NCBI GenBank assembly: GCA_003024785.1
Contig: PUQB01000489.1
Location: forward strand, 62,001 to 126,000
Direction: 5' to 3'
DNA from: Selaginella tamariscina
Taxonomy: Eukaryota > Streptophyta > Lycopodiopsida > Selaginellales > Selaginellaceae
Length of the DNA stretch: 64,000 nt
Shown: positions 33,731 to 45,690 of the stretch, piece after piece
How the letters are laid out: each line of letters opens with the position of its first letter
Numbering within the stretch: position 1 is the first letter of the stretch
Notes under the pieces: generated by a model
What the model was told of the DNA's origin: nothing
Databases searched by the model: none
Seen by the model: the letters and a program-made list of their open reading frames with translations, nothing else
Made by a program: the position numbers and the translations under genes

Positions 33731-34140
33731 ACTCTCATTCTCACACTTCTAGGTAATATCTTACTGCCTATCCACTTGTGTGTGTGCGCGCGCACGCGTG
33801 TGTGTGTGTGTGTGTGTGAGTGAGAGAGAGAGCATATATGTATGCACTATTGTATTTATTTATGCACCCAAAGCGTTGGGCCATCGTAGTATTAGTCTGA
33901 CTTGAAATCTCGTTCAAAACTTCATGTTTATCTATTTATATGTTTGTAAATTATAATTTTAAAATCAAATATTATCATTTGTATATTCTCATCTTATGAT
34001 AACATATATATGTATATTCAGATCAATGTTTAAATAATGGAGCATAACAATACATACACAAATATAAGTACACCCATATATGCCATTATTTCATATAAAA
34101 TAAATACACATGTAAAGGCTTAAACATAACATATCCTATA
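33731..34140. other. PPR 3' flank with compound microsatellite
   Basis: A GT/GC/GA compound simple repeat lies at about 33778-33832. The rest is AT-rich. Confidence 0.7.
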
Positions 34141-34149
34141 TTCTTGCCT

Positions 34150-34450
34150 ATATCGAGGTTTATCTTGGGTATAGTAAAGTCCTCGTTAAGGGTTGTTCTA
34201 GTCCATAGTGGATCTTAAAATAAAAACATTATTATTATTATTATTTTTAAATATATATTCTCAGGATATCCTACCTTAAATATAGAAAGTTATTCTAACA
34301 TTTATATATTTATTATTTTTAAATAAAATCTCAAATTAAATAAGATTTAAACAAGGTTTTATCTTGGGTAGACCATAGTGGATATTAAATAAAAACTTAT
34401 TATTATAATTTTAAATATATATTCTTAGGATATCCTACCTTAAACATAAT
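34150..34450 (+). repeat. Tandem duplication, about 195-bp period
   Basis: 34158-34290 and 34352-34450 share GTTTTATCTTGGGTA, CCATAGTGGAT and AAATATATATTCT-AGGATATCCTACCTTAAA in the same order. Confidence 0.75.
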
Positions 34451-34699
34451 ATTTTTTAAAATTTTATATACTTCTTTTATTTATTAACTTTAATTTAAAA
34501 TTTAAATAAAATTTAAATAATTCAATTATAACTCACTGAAATACCCTTTGGAAAACTTTTAATTATATTCATTTATTTTTAACCTTTTTATTCTTTTAAC
34601 ATCACACTTATTATAATGCATGGAGTAAGTTATTTATATGAATTTTTTAATCTTTTAATAAAATACATTTTAACTAATAAGAGTAATTTATTTATCATT

Positions 34700-36850
34700 T
34701 TTAACTTAAATAAATAAATAGTTCTGAAATAAGTAATTATAAACACATGATTTTTATGATTTTGTATTAAATATTATAATGAAGTAATATTGTTTACATT
34801 TAAAATAAGAACATGTACTAACTTGAATATTAACAACACAATTGTTAGGTGTTTAAATATAAAAATTAATATTCCATTTAAATTATAACATAAATTATTA
34901 TTTAATTTTTACTTTGCTAACAAAGTAAATTTTTAACACTTAAAATAAATATGTTTCATCACCATTATTAAATTACCTTTTATTAAAACTAAGTTATTAC
35001 TTTATTTAAATCACCTTTAAAAATAATAAGCATTAGCATTTTAAATTCTAAAAAATATTACACACCATAAATATAATATAAAAAGGAAAACTAAAAAAAA
35101 AATTGTGCTTTCTTAATTGATTAATAACATAAATTTTATTATTTAATTTGCTATATTAACAACTTGTATTCAAATTTCCTTTATAACCTTATAAAATATT
35201 ATTTTTATGAGAGTTCAAATTATCTTTTAAAGTAAATTTATTAAATTCATATTTAATATGCCTTTATATATTTTTTTCAAGTGATTATTAATTAAAATAA
35301 AACTGATAAATTTTGAACACGCATGAAGATTATCATTAAGGTCTTTAATATAATCATTAAAAACATATTGTATAAATCATTAAATTATTAATCAAATAAA
35401 TAAATTATAAAATTACAGCGAATGTATAATTTAATAAATAAATAATTTTAAAACTTTTAAAGGGAGAACTTTTTCTTTTTAGAAATCGAACATTAGTAAT
35501 TTAATTATACATTCTTAAATTTAAAATACTATTTAACTTTTATATAATTATTATTTTTTAAAATTTAATATTGAAACATTGAGATGTAATATATAATAAG
35601 GAATGTCTTAATTGAATGACTTAAAGTTTATTTTAAAAATATATTAAATTATTAAAATATCTTTTAAGACTTTTAATTATATTTAATTACTTTTAACCTT
35701 ACTTACTCTATAAAATACTATGAAAAGGTAAATAAAAATATATTTTAATTTAAAATAAAAAAAATATAAGAAAATTAAATTAAATTAAGTGTTTTTACAT
35801 GCATGCATTGTACCTACTTATTATGATATAAGAAATGAGTTTTTAACTTTCATATGTAATTCTTGATCATTTAAAAAGGATGTACTAAATTAATCAGAAT
35901 AAATTTTATTCATCATTATTTAAATCTTAAATCAAATAATTAAATACTTAAAATAAATATAATTTTATGCACATGGTTCTATATGATTTTGCATTCAAAT
36001 ATCATTAATAATGTTTTATGGTTATAAAGTATTCTAAATGTCATTATTTAAAACAAGAATATACAATAACTTGAAAAAGAAATGAATTGTCACTAAATTA
36101 TGTATTAATTGTAAAGGAATCCAGGATAAACTTAAGGAGAAAGATATTATTTATAATTTATTTATTTCGGTGCACAATAAAGTAACTTGCATTAATAATA
36201 TAAATATTGTTTTTGTGTTAAATATAAAAGATTAATAATCTTGGACTATAATATCATTATTTATGATACTTCATTAACAGGTTAGAATTAAAGATACTCC
36301 ATCACCATCATTAAATTATAAAATTAATTTAACTTTAACTTGTCGTCACTTTTTATTAAATCATTCTTAAAATAACAAGCACTTGCATATCTCTTACATT
36401 TTTAATTAAAAATTTAATACTTCAATAATGTTGGATATTAAATATTCATATCATTTTTCTATTAAAAAAAAAGCAGTTCAAAAGTAATTTATTATGCAAC
36501 ATGAATATAAAATAAGGATAATTTAATTATACAAATGTGATAAAAACACTAAAGAATTACAAGATCTTAAGTTTAAATTCAACGTCTCCATATAAAGAAA
36601 TAAAGAACATCAATTATTAAGAAAGCAAAGTTGTATCTTTTAATTCTTTATTATTATTACTATTATTACTATTATTATTAAAATATAAGTTTTATTATTC
36701 AATTTGCTACATTAAGAACTTGTGTTTAAATCTCCTTCATAATTTTTAAAATATTATATAAATGAAAGATCGAATTATCTTCTAAAAAAATGTACTAGCA
36801 TAAGATGACTAAAACATAACAATATTTCTTTGTATTTTTTAAGTGATTAT
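34700..36850 (+). repeat. Diverged direct duplication in AT-rich DNA
   Basis: 34740-35280 and 35965-36800 share an ordered series of words (for example TGATTTTGTATTAAAT / TGATTTTGCATTCAAAT and AATTTGCTATATTAACAACTTGT / AATTTGCTACATTAAGAACTTGT). Divergence is high. No gene is present in 33.8-37.0 kb. Confidence 0.6.
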
Positions 36851-37769
36851 TATTTAAATTAATAATTTAACATTATTTAAAACCACTCAAAGAAGCAGCA
36901 TAAAGAAAATATAAAAAAATTTGTTCACTGTATAATCTCTAAACACTAGTTTTCAAAAAATTAAAGTAAACATTTCACACATCTATACATTTATATATTT
37001 ATATATTTGTGTTGTGATAATATATATAGGTAAACACAAGTATGTACATTATGAATGCATGTTCTTTTTAAAATTATATAAATCCAAGTTACACAAAGAT
37101 TTACTTAGTTTCATTAGCTCAGGTGAAGTTGATTGCTTTCTTATGTACTGTCTACTTCCAGTAAGAGAAATATATACACGACGAACGTATACAAGCATAA
37201 TATATACAAAGTGTGCATGCTTGCCTGCGTGTGCATGTGTGTGTGTGTTTTTGTGAAAGCTAGATATATATACATACACACTTTGTATATATTATGCTTA
37301 TATATAGTATACAGCGTACTTCCCTGTGTGTGTGGTGGAGACTATTCAATAACAAAAGGGCATGTGGTCTTTTCCAGCCTGTGAGCGAATCTTCAGAGAT
37401 AAAAACATAGAGTGACCCACCCAGCATTTTATATATATATTTCTTCACAGACACCCCTTTCTACAAGTTCGGCCATATATGAAAGACACACCTCGAGCAC
37501 TGTTTACTACATGAAAGCTACGTTCAGCGTCCCTGTCAAGAGTTACTTATATGTATGGTACACACGCACACACACATCTATATAACACATATAGACATCT
37601 CTCTCTCTCTCTTGTTACATTTGTAGGTAAAACGTCTCCTTAGTTCCATCACAGACGTGTAATATCAGCTGTGTGTGCCTGTGTGCGTACTTATCCATAT
37701 TACATACCCAAGTAGGTTATATTCTATTAGAATGATTAATAGGATTATTAGTGTACTAAGTAAGGTGGT

Positions 37770-37845
37770 TTAAACATCTAAATCATGACAAGTGTACTAC
37801 ACCTGCAGCAGAAGTTAAGTGCACATCAACATGGACGGTTCTACA
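37770..37845 (+). repeat. Second copy of the PPR upstream segment
   Basis: Matches 31485-31565 (GTGTACTACACCTGCA, GTGCACAT, ATGGACGGTT in order), without a PPR gene downstream. Confidence 0.65.
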
Positions 37846-38247
37846 GGCTACTGCACATGTTTCACTTGTGGTTCACTTTGCAAAGAAATAAAAGAAAAAG
37901 AACTAAATGTCACTTCTGTAAGCATTATTGATCCAATGGCTTCTCAAAAGCTCATTCAGGTTGCAGTATGATATCACTTGTGTACGTAAAACATATATTA
38001 GGGTTTTCTTTTTTTTAATATATACACGTATCGTTAAGATTCCTGCAGTAGCCTAGAATACATAATTCATATATATATGATATATTACATGTGTATTTAA
38101 TTATGTTCTTTTGACTTTTAAAATTTATTAAACTGAACATAAATTTAAGGGTGATTTTTATACATGTATATATACTTAAGTGTGTGTGTGTGTGTGTATA
38201 TAATTACATTAAATACTAAAAATACCTTATGTAATTTAAAGGAGTAG

Positions 38248-38303
38248 CACGTTTCACCATTAAGCATTAATGTCACGTCTCACCATTAAGCATTTAATGT
38301 CTA
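38248..38303 (+). repeat. Two-copy 27-bp tandem repeat
   Basis: CACGTYTCACCATTAAGCAT plus TAATGT occurs twice in succession. Confidence 0.85.
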
Positions 38304-38571
38304 GGGTATTGTGCACGAAAAAAAAACAATATGACTTCTAATAATTAGTAAGATTTATAATTAAATTTTAAAATTTATATATAGGATTTAAGTATTAGAC
38401 ATTAATTAATAATATAAAATAAATTTATAATTTTAAAATAAACACATAATATAATATAGATTTATATATTAGTAATAAATACTTATATTAAATAAAAATT
38501 ATATTCTTATTATGTCCCTTAAATGTTGCATATAATTTTTTAAAAATAATAATTAAATATACATAGTGCAT

Positions 38572-38577
<6 letters not shown>

Positions 38578-38618
<41 letters not shown>
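38578..38618. repeat. (AT)n microsatellite
   Basis: About 20 AT units in a gene-free AT-rich stretch (37900-39460). Confidence 0.9.
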
Positions 38619-38621
<3 letters not shown>

Positions 38622-39469
38622 TTGTCATATAGATATACTAGTATATGCAGATGTTAATGACTAAAATATGTGTTAATTTAAATTTGAAATATAATTTTTT
38701 AATTTTAATTACATGATAAGTATATACTTAAATTTAAGTTATACTATAAGTAATAAATATCCATTTTATATTTCTAAAATTCTACATTTGACTTTTGAAA
38801 CTCCTAGCACAATGAAATGTAAGATATACGTTGCCTATACTTAGTCTATATAGATAAACTTCTTTTTAAACCAGTAAACGGCACTATAGATTAAACTATT
38901 CAGTTATTTGACTTCATGAACATTTATTAATTATAATTGTAAAACATTGCGTGCACAAATATATCAAATAAAATTGATATTATATTATGCAACGTATAAG
39001 GTGGCGGTTCATGTGACGTAATGTAAGCCTTAGATAAGAGCCCAAGCGTCAATTGGGGAATGAATGGATGGATCTAGATCTCCGCTGATCAAATAGATCT
39101 AAGTAACACGACGAAAATTCGTATACTATGGTTAGCTTTACCAATTAAATTTAATATATATATATATATATAAGATGGAGACAGGGGACGAGTTTTTTCT
39201 TCAACGGAGAAAAATACACATATACAAAATGCAGGTTGTCTTAAATGCTCAGTTTCCGACTTGTTTTCCTGCCGGTGCATACCACTGCACTTGAGCTAGC
39301 TGGCCGTCCATTTGCTTTTTACGCTTTTTAAACGACTATAGTTTTGTAAGTGATCCGTTTAATCATCCCATGAGAAACGGGCAGAAAAATGCTTAGATCC
39401 AGTGGGTGGCAGCATACATTATATATCAAACAGCAAGAAAACATTGCTACTGAAACAGATCAGGAGCGT

Positions 39470-39478
39470 TTTATATAC
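39470..39478 (+). promoter_or_regulatory. Possible TATA box of the GH17 gene
   Basis: TTTATATAC lies about 55 bp before the chosen ATG at 39529, a plausible core promoter spacing for a short leader. Confidence 0.35.
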
Positions 39479-39528
39479 ATAATATACAAGGATAATGCAA
39501 TGGTATGATCTTATTCAGGAGACGGAGT

Positions 39529-41390
39529 ATGGGATCAATAAATTATCATCAATGGAACATGGTAGTTCTCCTCCTGGCTATGGCGTTACTTGCACACGTA
39601 TCAGGTATGTTTTAAAAGAACACAAGATTTGGGGAATATCCATAATTCTCCCCTTTTTGTTCCCCACACCCATAATTGATACAGTTTCACTTTCCATTCT
39701 CTCTGTGAAATCTATGCAATTGTGAGCTCAATTGTGGAATCCGATAGAAATTCATTAGACCCAATTGGAATCCCTACAAACCCCAGTAATTCCTGCATCT
39801 ATTGTGTGCATTTGAAGCTCTGGAACGACTGGTTGTATTTCTGATTTCAGATGGTACGGTTGGTGTGTGTTATGGACGCCTGGCAGACAACTTACCAGCC
39901 CCGCAGAGGGCCGTACAGCTCATGTCATCGCAGGGAATTACCAGAGTACGGCTCTTCTCCCCGGACGCAGATGTCTTACAGGCACTTGCAAACTCGAACA
40001 TCCAGGTGGTGGTTGGTCTACCGAATTCCCAGGTAGCACAGGTGGCACAGTCGCAGTCTGCAGCTAGCAGCTGGATTAGCACAAACATACTCCCTTACCT
40101 CCCCAATACGAAGATAATAGCGATTGCAGTAGGCTCTGAAGTTCTCACGGTTGCAGAGGACGGCGGTGCAAACCTCTACCCGGCAATGCAGAACCTGTAC
40201 GACGTGCTGTCCAGCCAGGGTCTAAACCAGCAGATCAAGGTCTCGACACCGCACGCAATGGGCGTGATAGCAAACTCGTTTCCGCCGTCGGCAGCGACTT
40301 TCGATCCGAGATTCTCATCTGTGATGACGGATGTTCTTGGTTTCCTACAGAACGCCAACTCGTTCTTCATGGTAAATGCATATCCTTACTACGCTTACCG
40401 AAACAATGCACAGTACACCTCGCTAGACTTTGCACTCCTGAAGCCCACAACAAATGGTTTTACGGATCCCAACACGGGTTTACAGTACACAAACCTGTTC
40501 GATGCACAGGTTGATGCGGTGTTCTACGCACTTGCCGCTGCCAAACACGGAACAATGGCTGTGGCTGTGACGGAAACTGGATGGCCGTCTATGGGGGATC
40601 CAGGGGAAACAAACGTGGTTAACCTGCAGAATGCAGCTACGTATAATAACAACCTGCTACGTATAGTACTGGATGGGAATGGGACCCCGTATAAACCTGG
40701 ACAGAACGTGGATGTTTACATCTTTGAGCTCTACAACGAGGACCAGAGGCCGGGTCCGACGGCTAACCGGAACTGGGGACTGTTCAAGCCGGACGGGTCC
40801 AAGTTCTACTCTATTAACTTCTCAGGCTCAGCTGGATCAAACCCGGGGATTATTGAGCTCAACCGGACCTTCTGTGTTGCGGCTGCAAATGCAGACTTCA
40901 ACACTCTACAGGTAACACACGTGCGTGTGTATGTACCTTGTTTAAAACAGGAGAGTTATGTTTACAGAGTAGCTTGGACTGGGTTTGTGGGAAAGTAAAT
41001 CTGGACTGTAGTCCGGTTCAACCAGGGGAAGGTGTTACCAACCGGATACGGTAGCATCTCACGCCTCGTATGTATACAATACGTATTTCCAAATGAATGG
41101 GATGAGTCCCAATGCTTGCAGCTTTTCTGGGTCTGCAGTTATCACTACCACGGATCCTAGTAAGTTGTTTAAGTTTATTTCTTTGTTTCCTACAACTTGT
41201 TGTTCATACAGGTTACGGGAAGTGCATATACTTGGAAGGTGAGTACTGTGCGTGTGCGTGTGTGTGTGTACACACATATACACTAATTTCATTGTGTTGC
41301 AGTGTTAGGCAATCCAGAGCGTGGATGAGATCAGCTGAGAGTTTTAAGTTCATTGTACCTTTAGTTATTCTTTTTGTGATGTTTTAGGAA
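39529..41390 (+). CDS. Glucan endo-1,3-beta-glucosidase, GH17 with C-terminal X8/CBM43 domain
   Basis: Exon 1 (39529-39604) encodes a signal peptide (MGSINYHQWNMVVLLLAMAL). Exon 2 (39851-40911) starts in phase and encodes the GH17 domain: GVCYGRLADNLP, the acid/base region AVGSEVL (Glu near residue 120; Ser where AVGNE is common), MVNAYPYYAYR, the nucleophile region VTETGWPS (Glu near 266) and FELYNEDQRPGPTANRNWGL. From FCVAAANADFNTLQ into exon 3 (40968-41159) and exon 4 (41212-41238) runs an X8/CBM43 domain (SSLDWVCG, CYQPDTVASHASY, DPSYGKCIY). It would be secreted and act on wall or plasmodesmal callose. One base is missing in exon 3 between PGEG and CYQP. A hydrophobic tail (SFKFIVPLVILFVMF) that would suit a GPI anchor lies in another frame of the last exon. 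AATAAA is at 41487. Confidence 0.9.
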
Positions 41391-41523
41391 GTAATTATTA
41401 GATTGCTGACACATTCTTTCTTTCTTGAGGAGGTTTAAGAGCAGCTTAATCAAGGCTGCTCTATTCTCCTGTTGATGTTTATAATCAATAAAATCAGCAA
41501 ATCAAACACGTCTCTTTTTGCTA

Positions 41524-41640
41524 TGTACACGTGGAAGATATGCATGCCACGTGGAAGTCCATGTAGAGTTTAATGTACGTGTCATGATGTACATGTGGAA
41601 GATGTGCATGCCACGTGGAAGTCCAGGGATAGTGCAATTT
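41524..41640 (+). repeat. Two-copy 65-bp direct repeat upstream of the BTB gene
   Basis: TGTACACGTGGAAGATATGC and ATGCCACGTGGAAGTCCA recur 65 bp later with few changes. Each unit holds two ACGTGG/CACGTG-type boxes, the core of plant G-box/ABRE elements, so the array could have a promoter role. Confidence 0.7.
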
Positions 41641-41667
41641 AGGGCTTGTCAAGGGTTTGGAAGAAGA

Positions 41668-43696
41668 ATGGTGCGCTTTGATTTTGCATACAACAATGTA
41701 CTGTTTGCAGATCGTATACTGCATTTGGAGGTTATTGCTCCTGTTGATGCCTCCGAACCTCAGGTAAAACTATATTAAGAATTTTCATCGTATATATGGA
41801 TTTCTCGATATATGTGTGTGTGTGTGTGTGTCTGTGTAGACAGGTTCAACAATGCAACACAAAATTCCAGTAGTAAATGGTTCCAAAGTGTATGTGGGTG
41901 TATATAGCATAAACAGAACATTTCATTAGTATCATGTGTATGTGCGTGTGCGTGTGCGTGTGCCTGACGTGTGTATGCAGAGTTCTGATGAATTGGAAGA
42001 TGCAAATATGACCAGAAGGTCGAGGAGCTACATGTCAGTTCTGTTGTGCTAGCAGCACACTCGGATTACTTCATGCGGCTATATTCCAATGGCATGAGTG
42101 AATCCAGTAGCTCTGTTGCCACTGTCCAAGTCACAGAAGACGGTATATAATTTCACACTCACACAGTTGCATACATTCACCCACACACACATACATATTA
42201 TTTTTTGTTTTTTTAATATTAGAGAAGCGAGGGTTGATGCAGCTTATACAATACATGTACACTGGTCGGTTGATTGAACCACCGGATACTGAAAGCACAA
42301 TTATATTATTGACTCTTGCTGATCGGTTTGCAATTTCGTCATGCATGGAACCATTGGCCAATGTTCTCAAGAAGTTCCCGAGCAGCCTCCATGACTGTTT
42401 ATTGATCCTTGGCCTTCCCGAGTCTTTAAAAGCGGTATGTTTGTATGTATATGAGACTTTGTATGAATGTTCTCTCTCTCCCTACACACACACACACACA
42501 CACACACAATACATAAGGTGCTTAAATGGGCATGCGCAATGTAATGTCAGTGTAGGACAAGGCCGTGCAACCAGTAGTAGACCAATGCAGAAGCTATCTT
42601 TCACAACTATTCCAGAATATCCCTTCAAAGAAGTCAGAGTTCTTTTCTCTCAACATGGAAGGCGCCAAAGTGGTGCTTGACTCAGACACTCTCACAGTCT
42701 CGTATGAAGAGGAGGTTCTCTCTCTCTCTCTCACTCTATCTCTCTGTCTGTCTCTCTCTCTCTCTCTTATATGTTGTAATCAGGTTTTCCAATTCCTGCT
42801 GGAGTGGCTTGAGGCAAACTTTCCTGGTACATATAGATAATGTATGCTTAATTCACGATAAAACTATGACATGAAGTCAGTAGTACATTACATACATAGG
42901 GAACACACCCGTACATACTTCAACATGCTTACATGGAACTTATATACATACAGACGCGTACATATACACGTACCTTCTCAGTATATACTACATACATTCA
43001 TACATGCGGGTGTGTGTGTGTAATGCGTTTGCTGACACTACTTAAGGTGGTGGCGAGGATAAGATGCGAGCATCAGAGGAAGTATCCGGGGTTATACGCT
43101 TCCCATGGATGACTGGGGACTACTTGGTCGATGTGGTCTCAAGCTGCCCAGAGATGCAAAACCCAACGTGCCAGGGACTCATTATGGAAGCACTGAAGTT
43201 TAAGAGTTTCACTCACTCAAGGTAATTAAGTATGACTAAGTCATATAGTTGTCGTTGTTAGAGTTTCACATAGATTTTTATCATTACATAAGATATATAT
43301 CATGTAGAAGTTACTTGAAAAGGTGTACATGCATATTTTACGTACTTATCATAACTTATGAAATAACCAAACATTATTTATTTATTTTATTAGACAGCAG
43401 CAGATGATTTGGAAAAAGACCAATCACAATAGATATCGCCCGCGTAACAATGCAATATTTGAGAACTTCTGGGGAAACTCTAAGACTTTTATCGTTAAAC
43501 ATGATGAGGCAGCCAGGTTTACTTTGAATTTCCTCTCGAGCTTGTTATTTGTACCGGGGCAAGCTTTCAATCGAGGCCGTTCTCCCTTGATAAGTATACA
43601 TTTAACCTGGAGGCAAGGCATGGACAGATTAAGACTTCGTATAATCAGCAGTTAACCTGCTGCATTTGCTTGGTTTTGTTACCATCTGCACAAAGT

Positions 43697-43755
<59 letters not shown>

Positions 43756-44441
43756 AATAATATATATATATATATATCTGTGTGTGTGTGTGTGGACACA
43801 CACACACAATAACAAGTCTTTATGACGAATCAGTCATATATAGGATACTCTTATAGGATCATCATCTGCATGACATAGCTACAGTTTGTGCGCTAATATC
43901 ATATCCATGTTATCAATAATAAACTGCATATGCATATCTATATGTTAGTGCATAGATAAGTGTACTCTCTCTCTCTCTCTCAAAATTTTCATACTGCCAT
44001 AGCACAAATATATGTGGCCTATATGTATATGTATATACCACTTGTTAATACCTGTGCTTGTGTTATTTAAGTGTGTATACAAGACTTTATTAGAATTCTT
44101 ATCTATGTATTTTGTAGGCTATGCACCATGCATCTACAGATAAGCATCACACATTAGAGTACACGATAGCAATGAAAAGGGATTATTCGCAAGGATACGA
44201 TATCAAGGCAAGTGATACACTGGATTTACAGGCAGCAGAGGTGACTGGGATTTGTGTTACATTTAGTGATTTCTTCTCAGGGTGGTTTATTGAGAGGGGT
44301 TTTAGTTTTCCAAGATGGAATCTGACCATCAATGGCCCCGTTTTTCTACGGTTGGATCTTAAGCTCAACGAGAAGCTACCACAGCAGGCTATGTCACAGG
44401 ATGTAAGTGAAAAAGATGAGGTTGTTTATATAGAAGATTAA
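41668..44441 (+). CDS. BTB/POZ-BACK domain protein (POB1/LRB-like)
   Basis: Eight exons fit: 41668-41763, 41981-42142, 42223-42434, 42562-42714, 42784-42826, 43047-43221, 43394-43695 and 44118-44441. The BTB domain begins RFDFAYNNVLFADRILHLEV and continues VEELHVSSVVLAAHSDYF, RLYSNGMSES, LMQLIQYMYTGRLIEPP and ADRFAISSCMEPLANVL. The BACK region follows (VQPVVDQCRSYLSQLF, VFQFLLEWLEANFPG, IRFPWMTGDYLVDVV, LIMEALKFKSFTHS), then a C-terminal lobe ending EVVYIED. Relatives are CUL3 E3-ligase substrate adaptors acting in the nucleus. Single frame breaks are needed before KVEELH in exon 2 and within exon 7. The protein starts at the BTB domain; the N-terminal region usual in LRB proteins is absent. 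All introns carry simple repeats. Confidence 0.8.
43697..43808. repeat. Compound microsatellite in BTB intron 7
   Basis: (CT)n, then TA and GT/CA runs follow directly on the GTAAG donor of exon 7. Confidence 0.9.
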
Positions 44442-45690
44442 ATCCTTAGAAGTGTGAAACCTAGAATTCTTAAAATACGCATACATTAAGTTTATTCTAA
44501 TAAAATTTAATTTTTTTCTAATTTTAATTAAATTGACAAGCATGATATATTAATAAATTAGAACGGAAATTATAAACACAAAAATTAACTAATTAAAAAC
44601 ACACATCCATGTATAAAAGAACATTATTAATAATATATAATATTGACATTGTAATAACTAAAATGTAAGGCAGAGAATATATTATATTAAATGCAAAAGT
44701 CAATTATAGCTATAACTAAAAATATGATAGGCGGCCTTGACAATTAATCTTACTTAAAAACCATGAAGAAAACATGTATTATAAAACTTCATGTGTATAA
44801 ATAAAATGTATTAACCCTAGAGGTCCTTTTCGTTATTAAAAAACGCATACAAAATTCAAATGTTATAAGTTAATTATGAATCTTTAAAAATTTAATAAAT
44901 AAAACTGTAAATTGATATTCATACACATTTGTAAATTTAAAATAAAGTTAGATACATATATATAAGCATAATCATATTTATGTAGGAATTTACATATATA
45001 TCCTGAAAGTTTTCATATTTATATATAAACCTTCAAACTTTTAAAAATTACATTTTTATACAAATATATTTATTAAACTTCAGTACACTTTAAAAACTAG
45101 GTCAAATCAAATTTTGAACGATTATAAACAAAATATATATATAGCGATAATACAATTTAAAAATAATTAACAATAAAATAAAGTTATTTTAAAACTTTAT
45201 ATTTTATTTCAAATAACGTTTATTATTTATATTTAAGCAAATTTAAATATTAGTCACTTTACTGAAAATTTATAAAATATTTTTCTATTTATTTTTGTTG
45301 CAAGTTGAAATGAAATAGAATGATATGAATCTAAAAACTTAATGAAACCAAATAAATTTATAAGAGATTGAAATGAATCAAATTATATAAGAGAATCTTT
45401 TAAATGCCATAGTTTTACAAATAACTACAAAATATATATATATATAATATTGTGTTTTGGAATTATATGTTATAAATTGTAAACACTTATAAATTTTATT
45501 GTTTAAAAAAGTATTGGATGAAAATGCATGAAGTTTTAAATTAAATTTACATGTATTAATGTGATTTTTCAAACTTTACGGGTACATATATATAGATAAA
45601 TAAGATTTCAAGGTAATATGTAAGTTTGTTATATCTTTTATACAATAATGTATACATATATTTTACAAAAGAAAGTTGTTATGTCTTATC
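44442..45690. other. AT-rich gene-free stretch
   Basis: No gene or strong repeat recognised. Confidence 0.5.
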
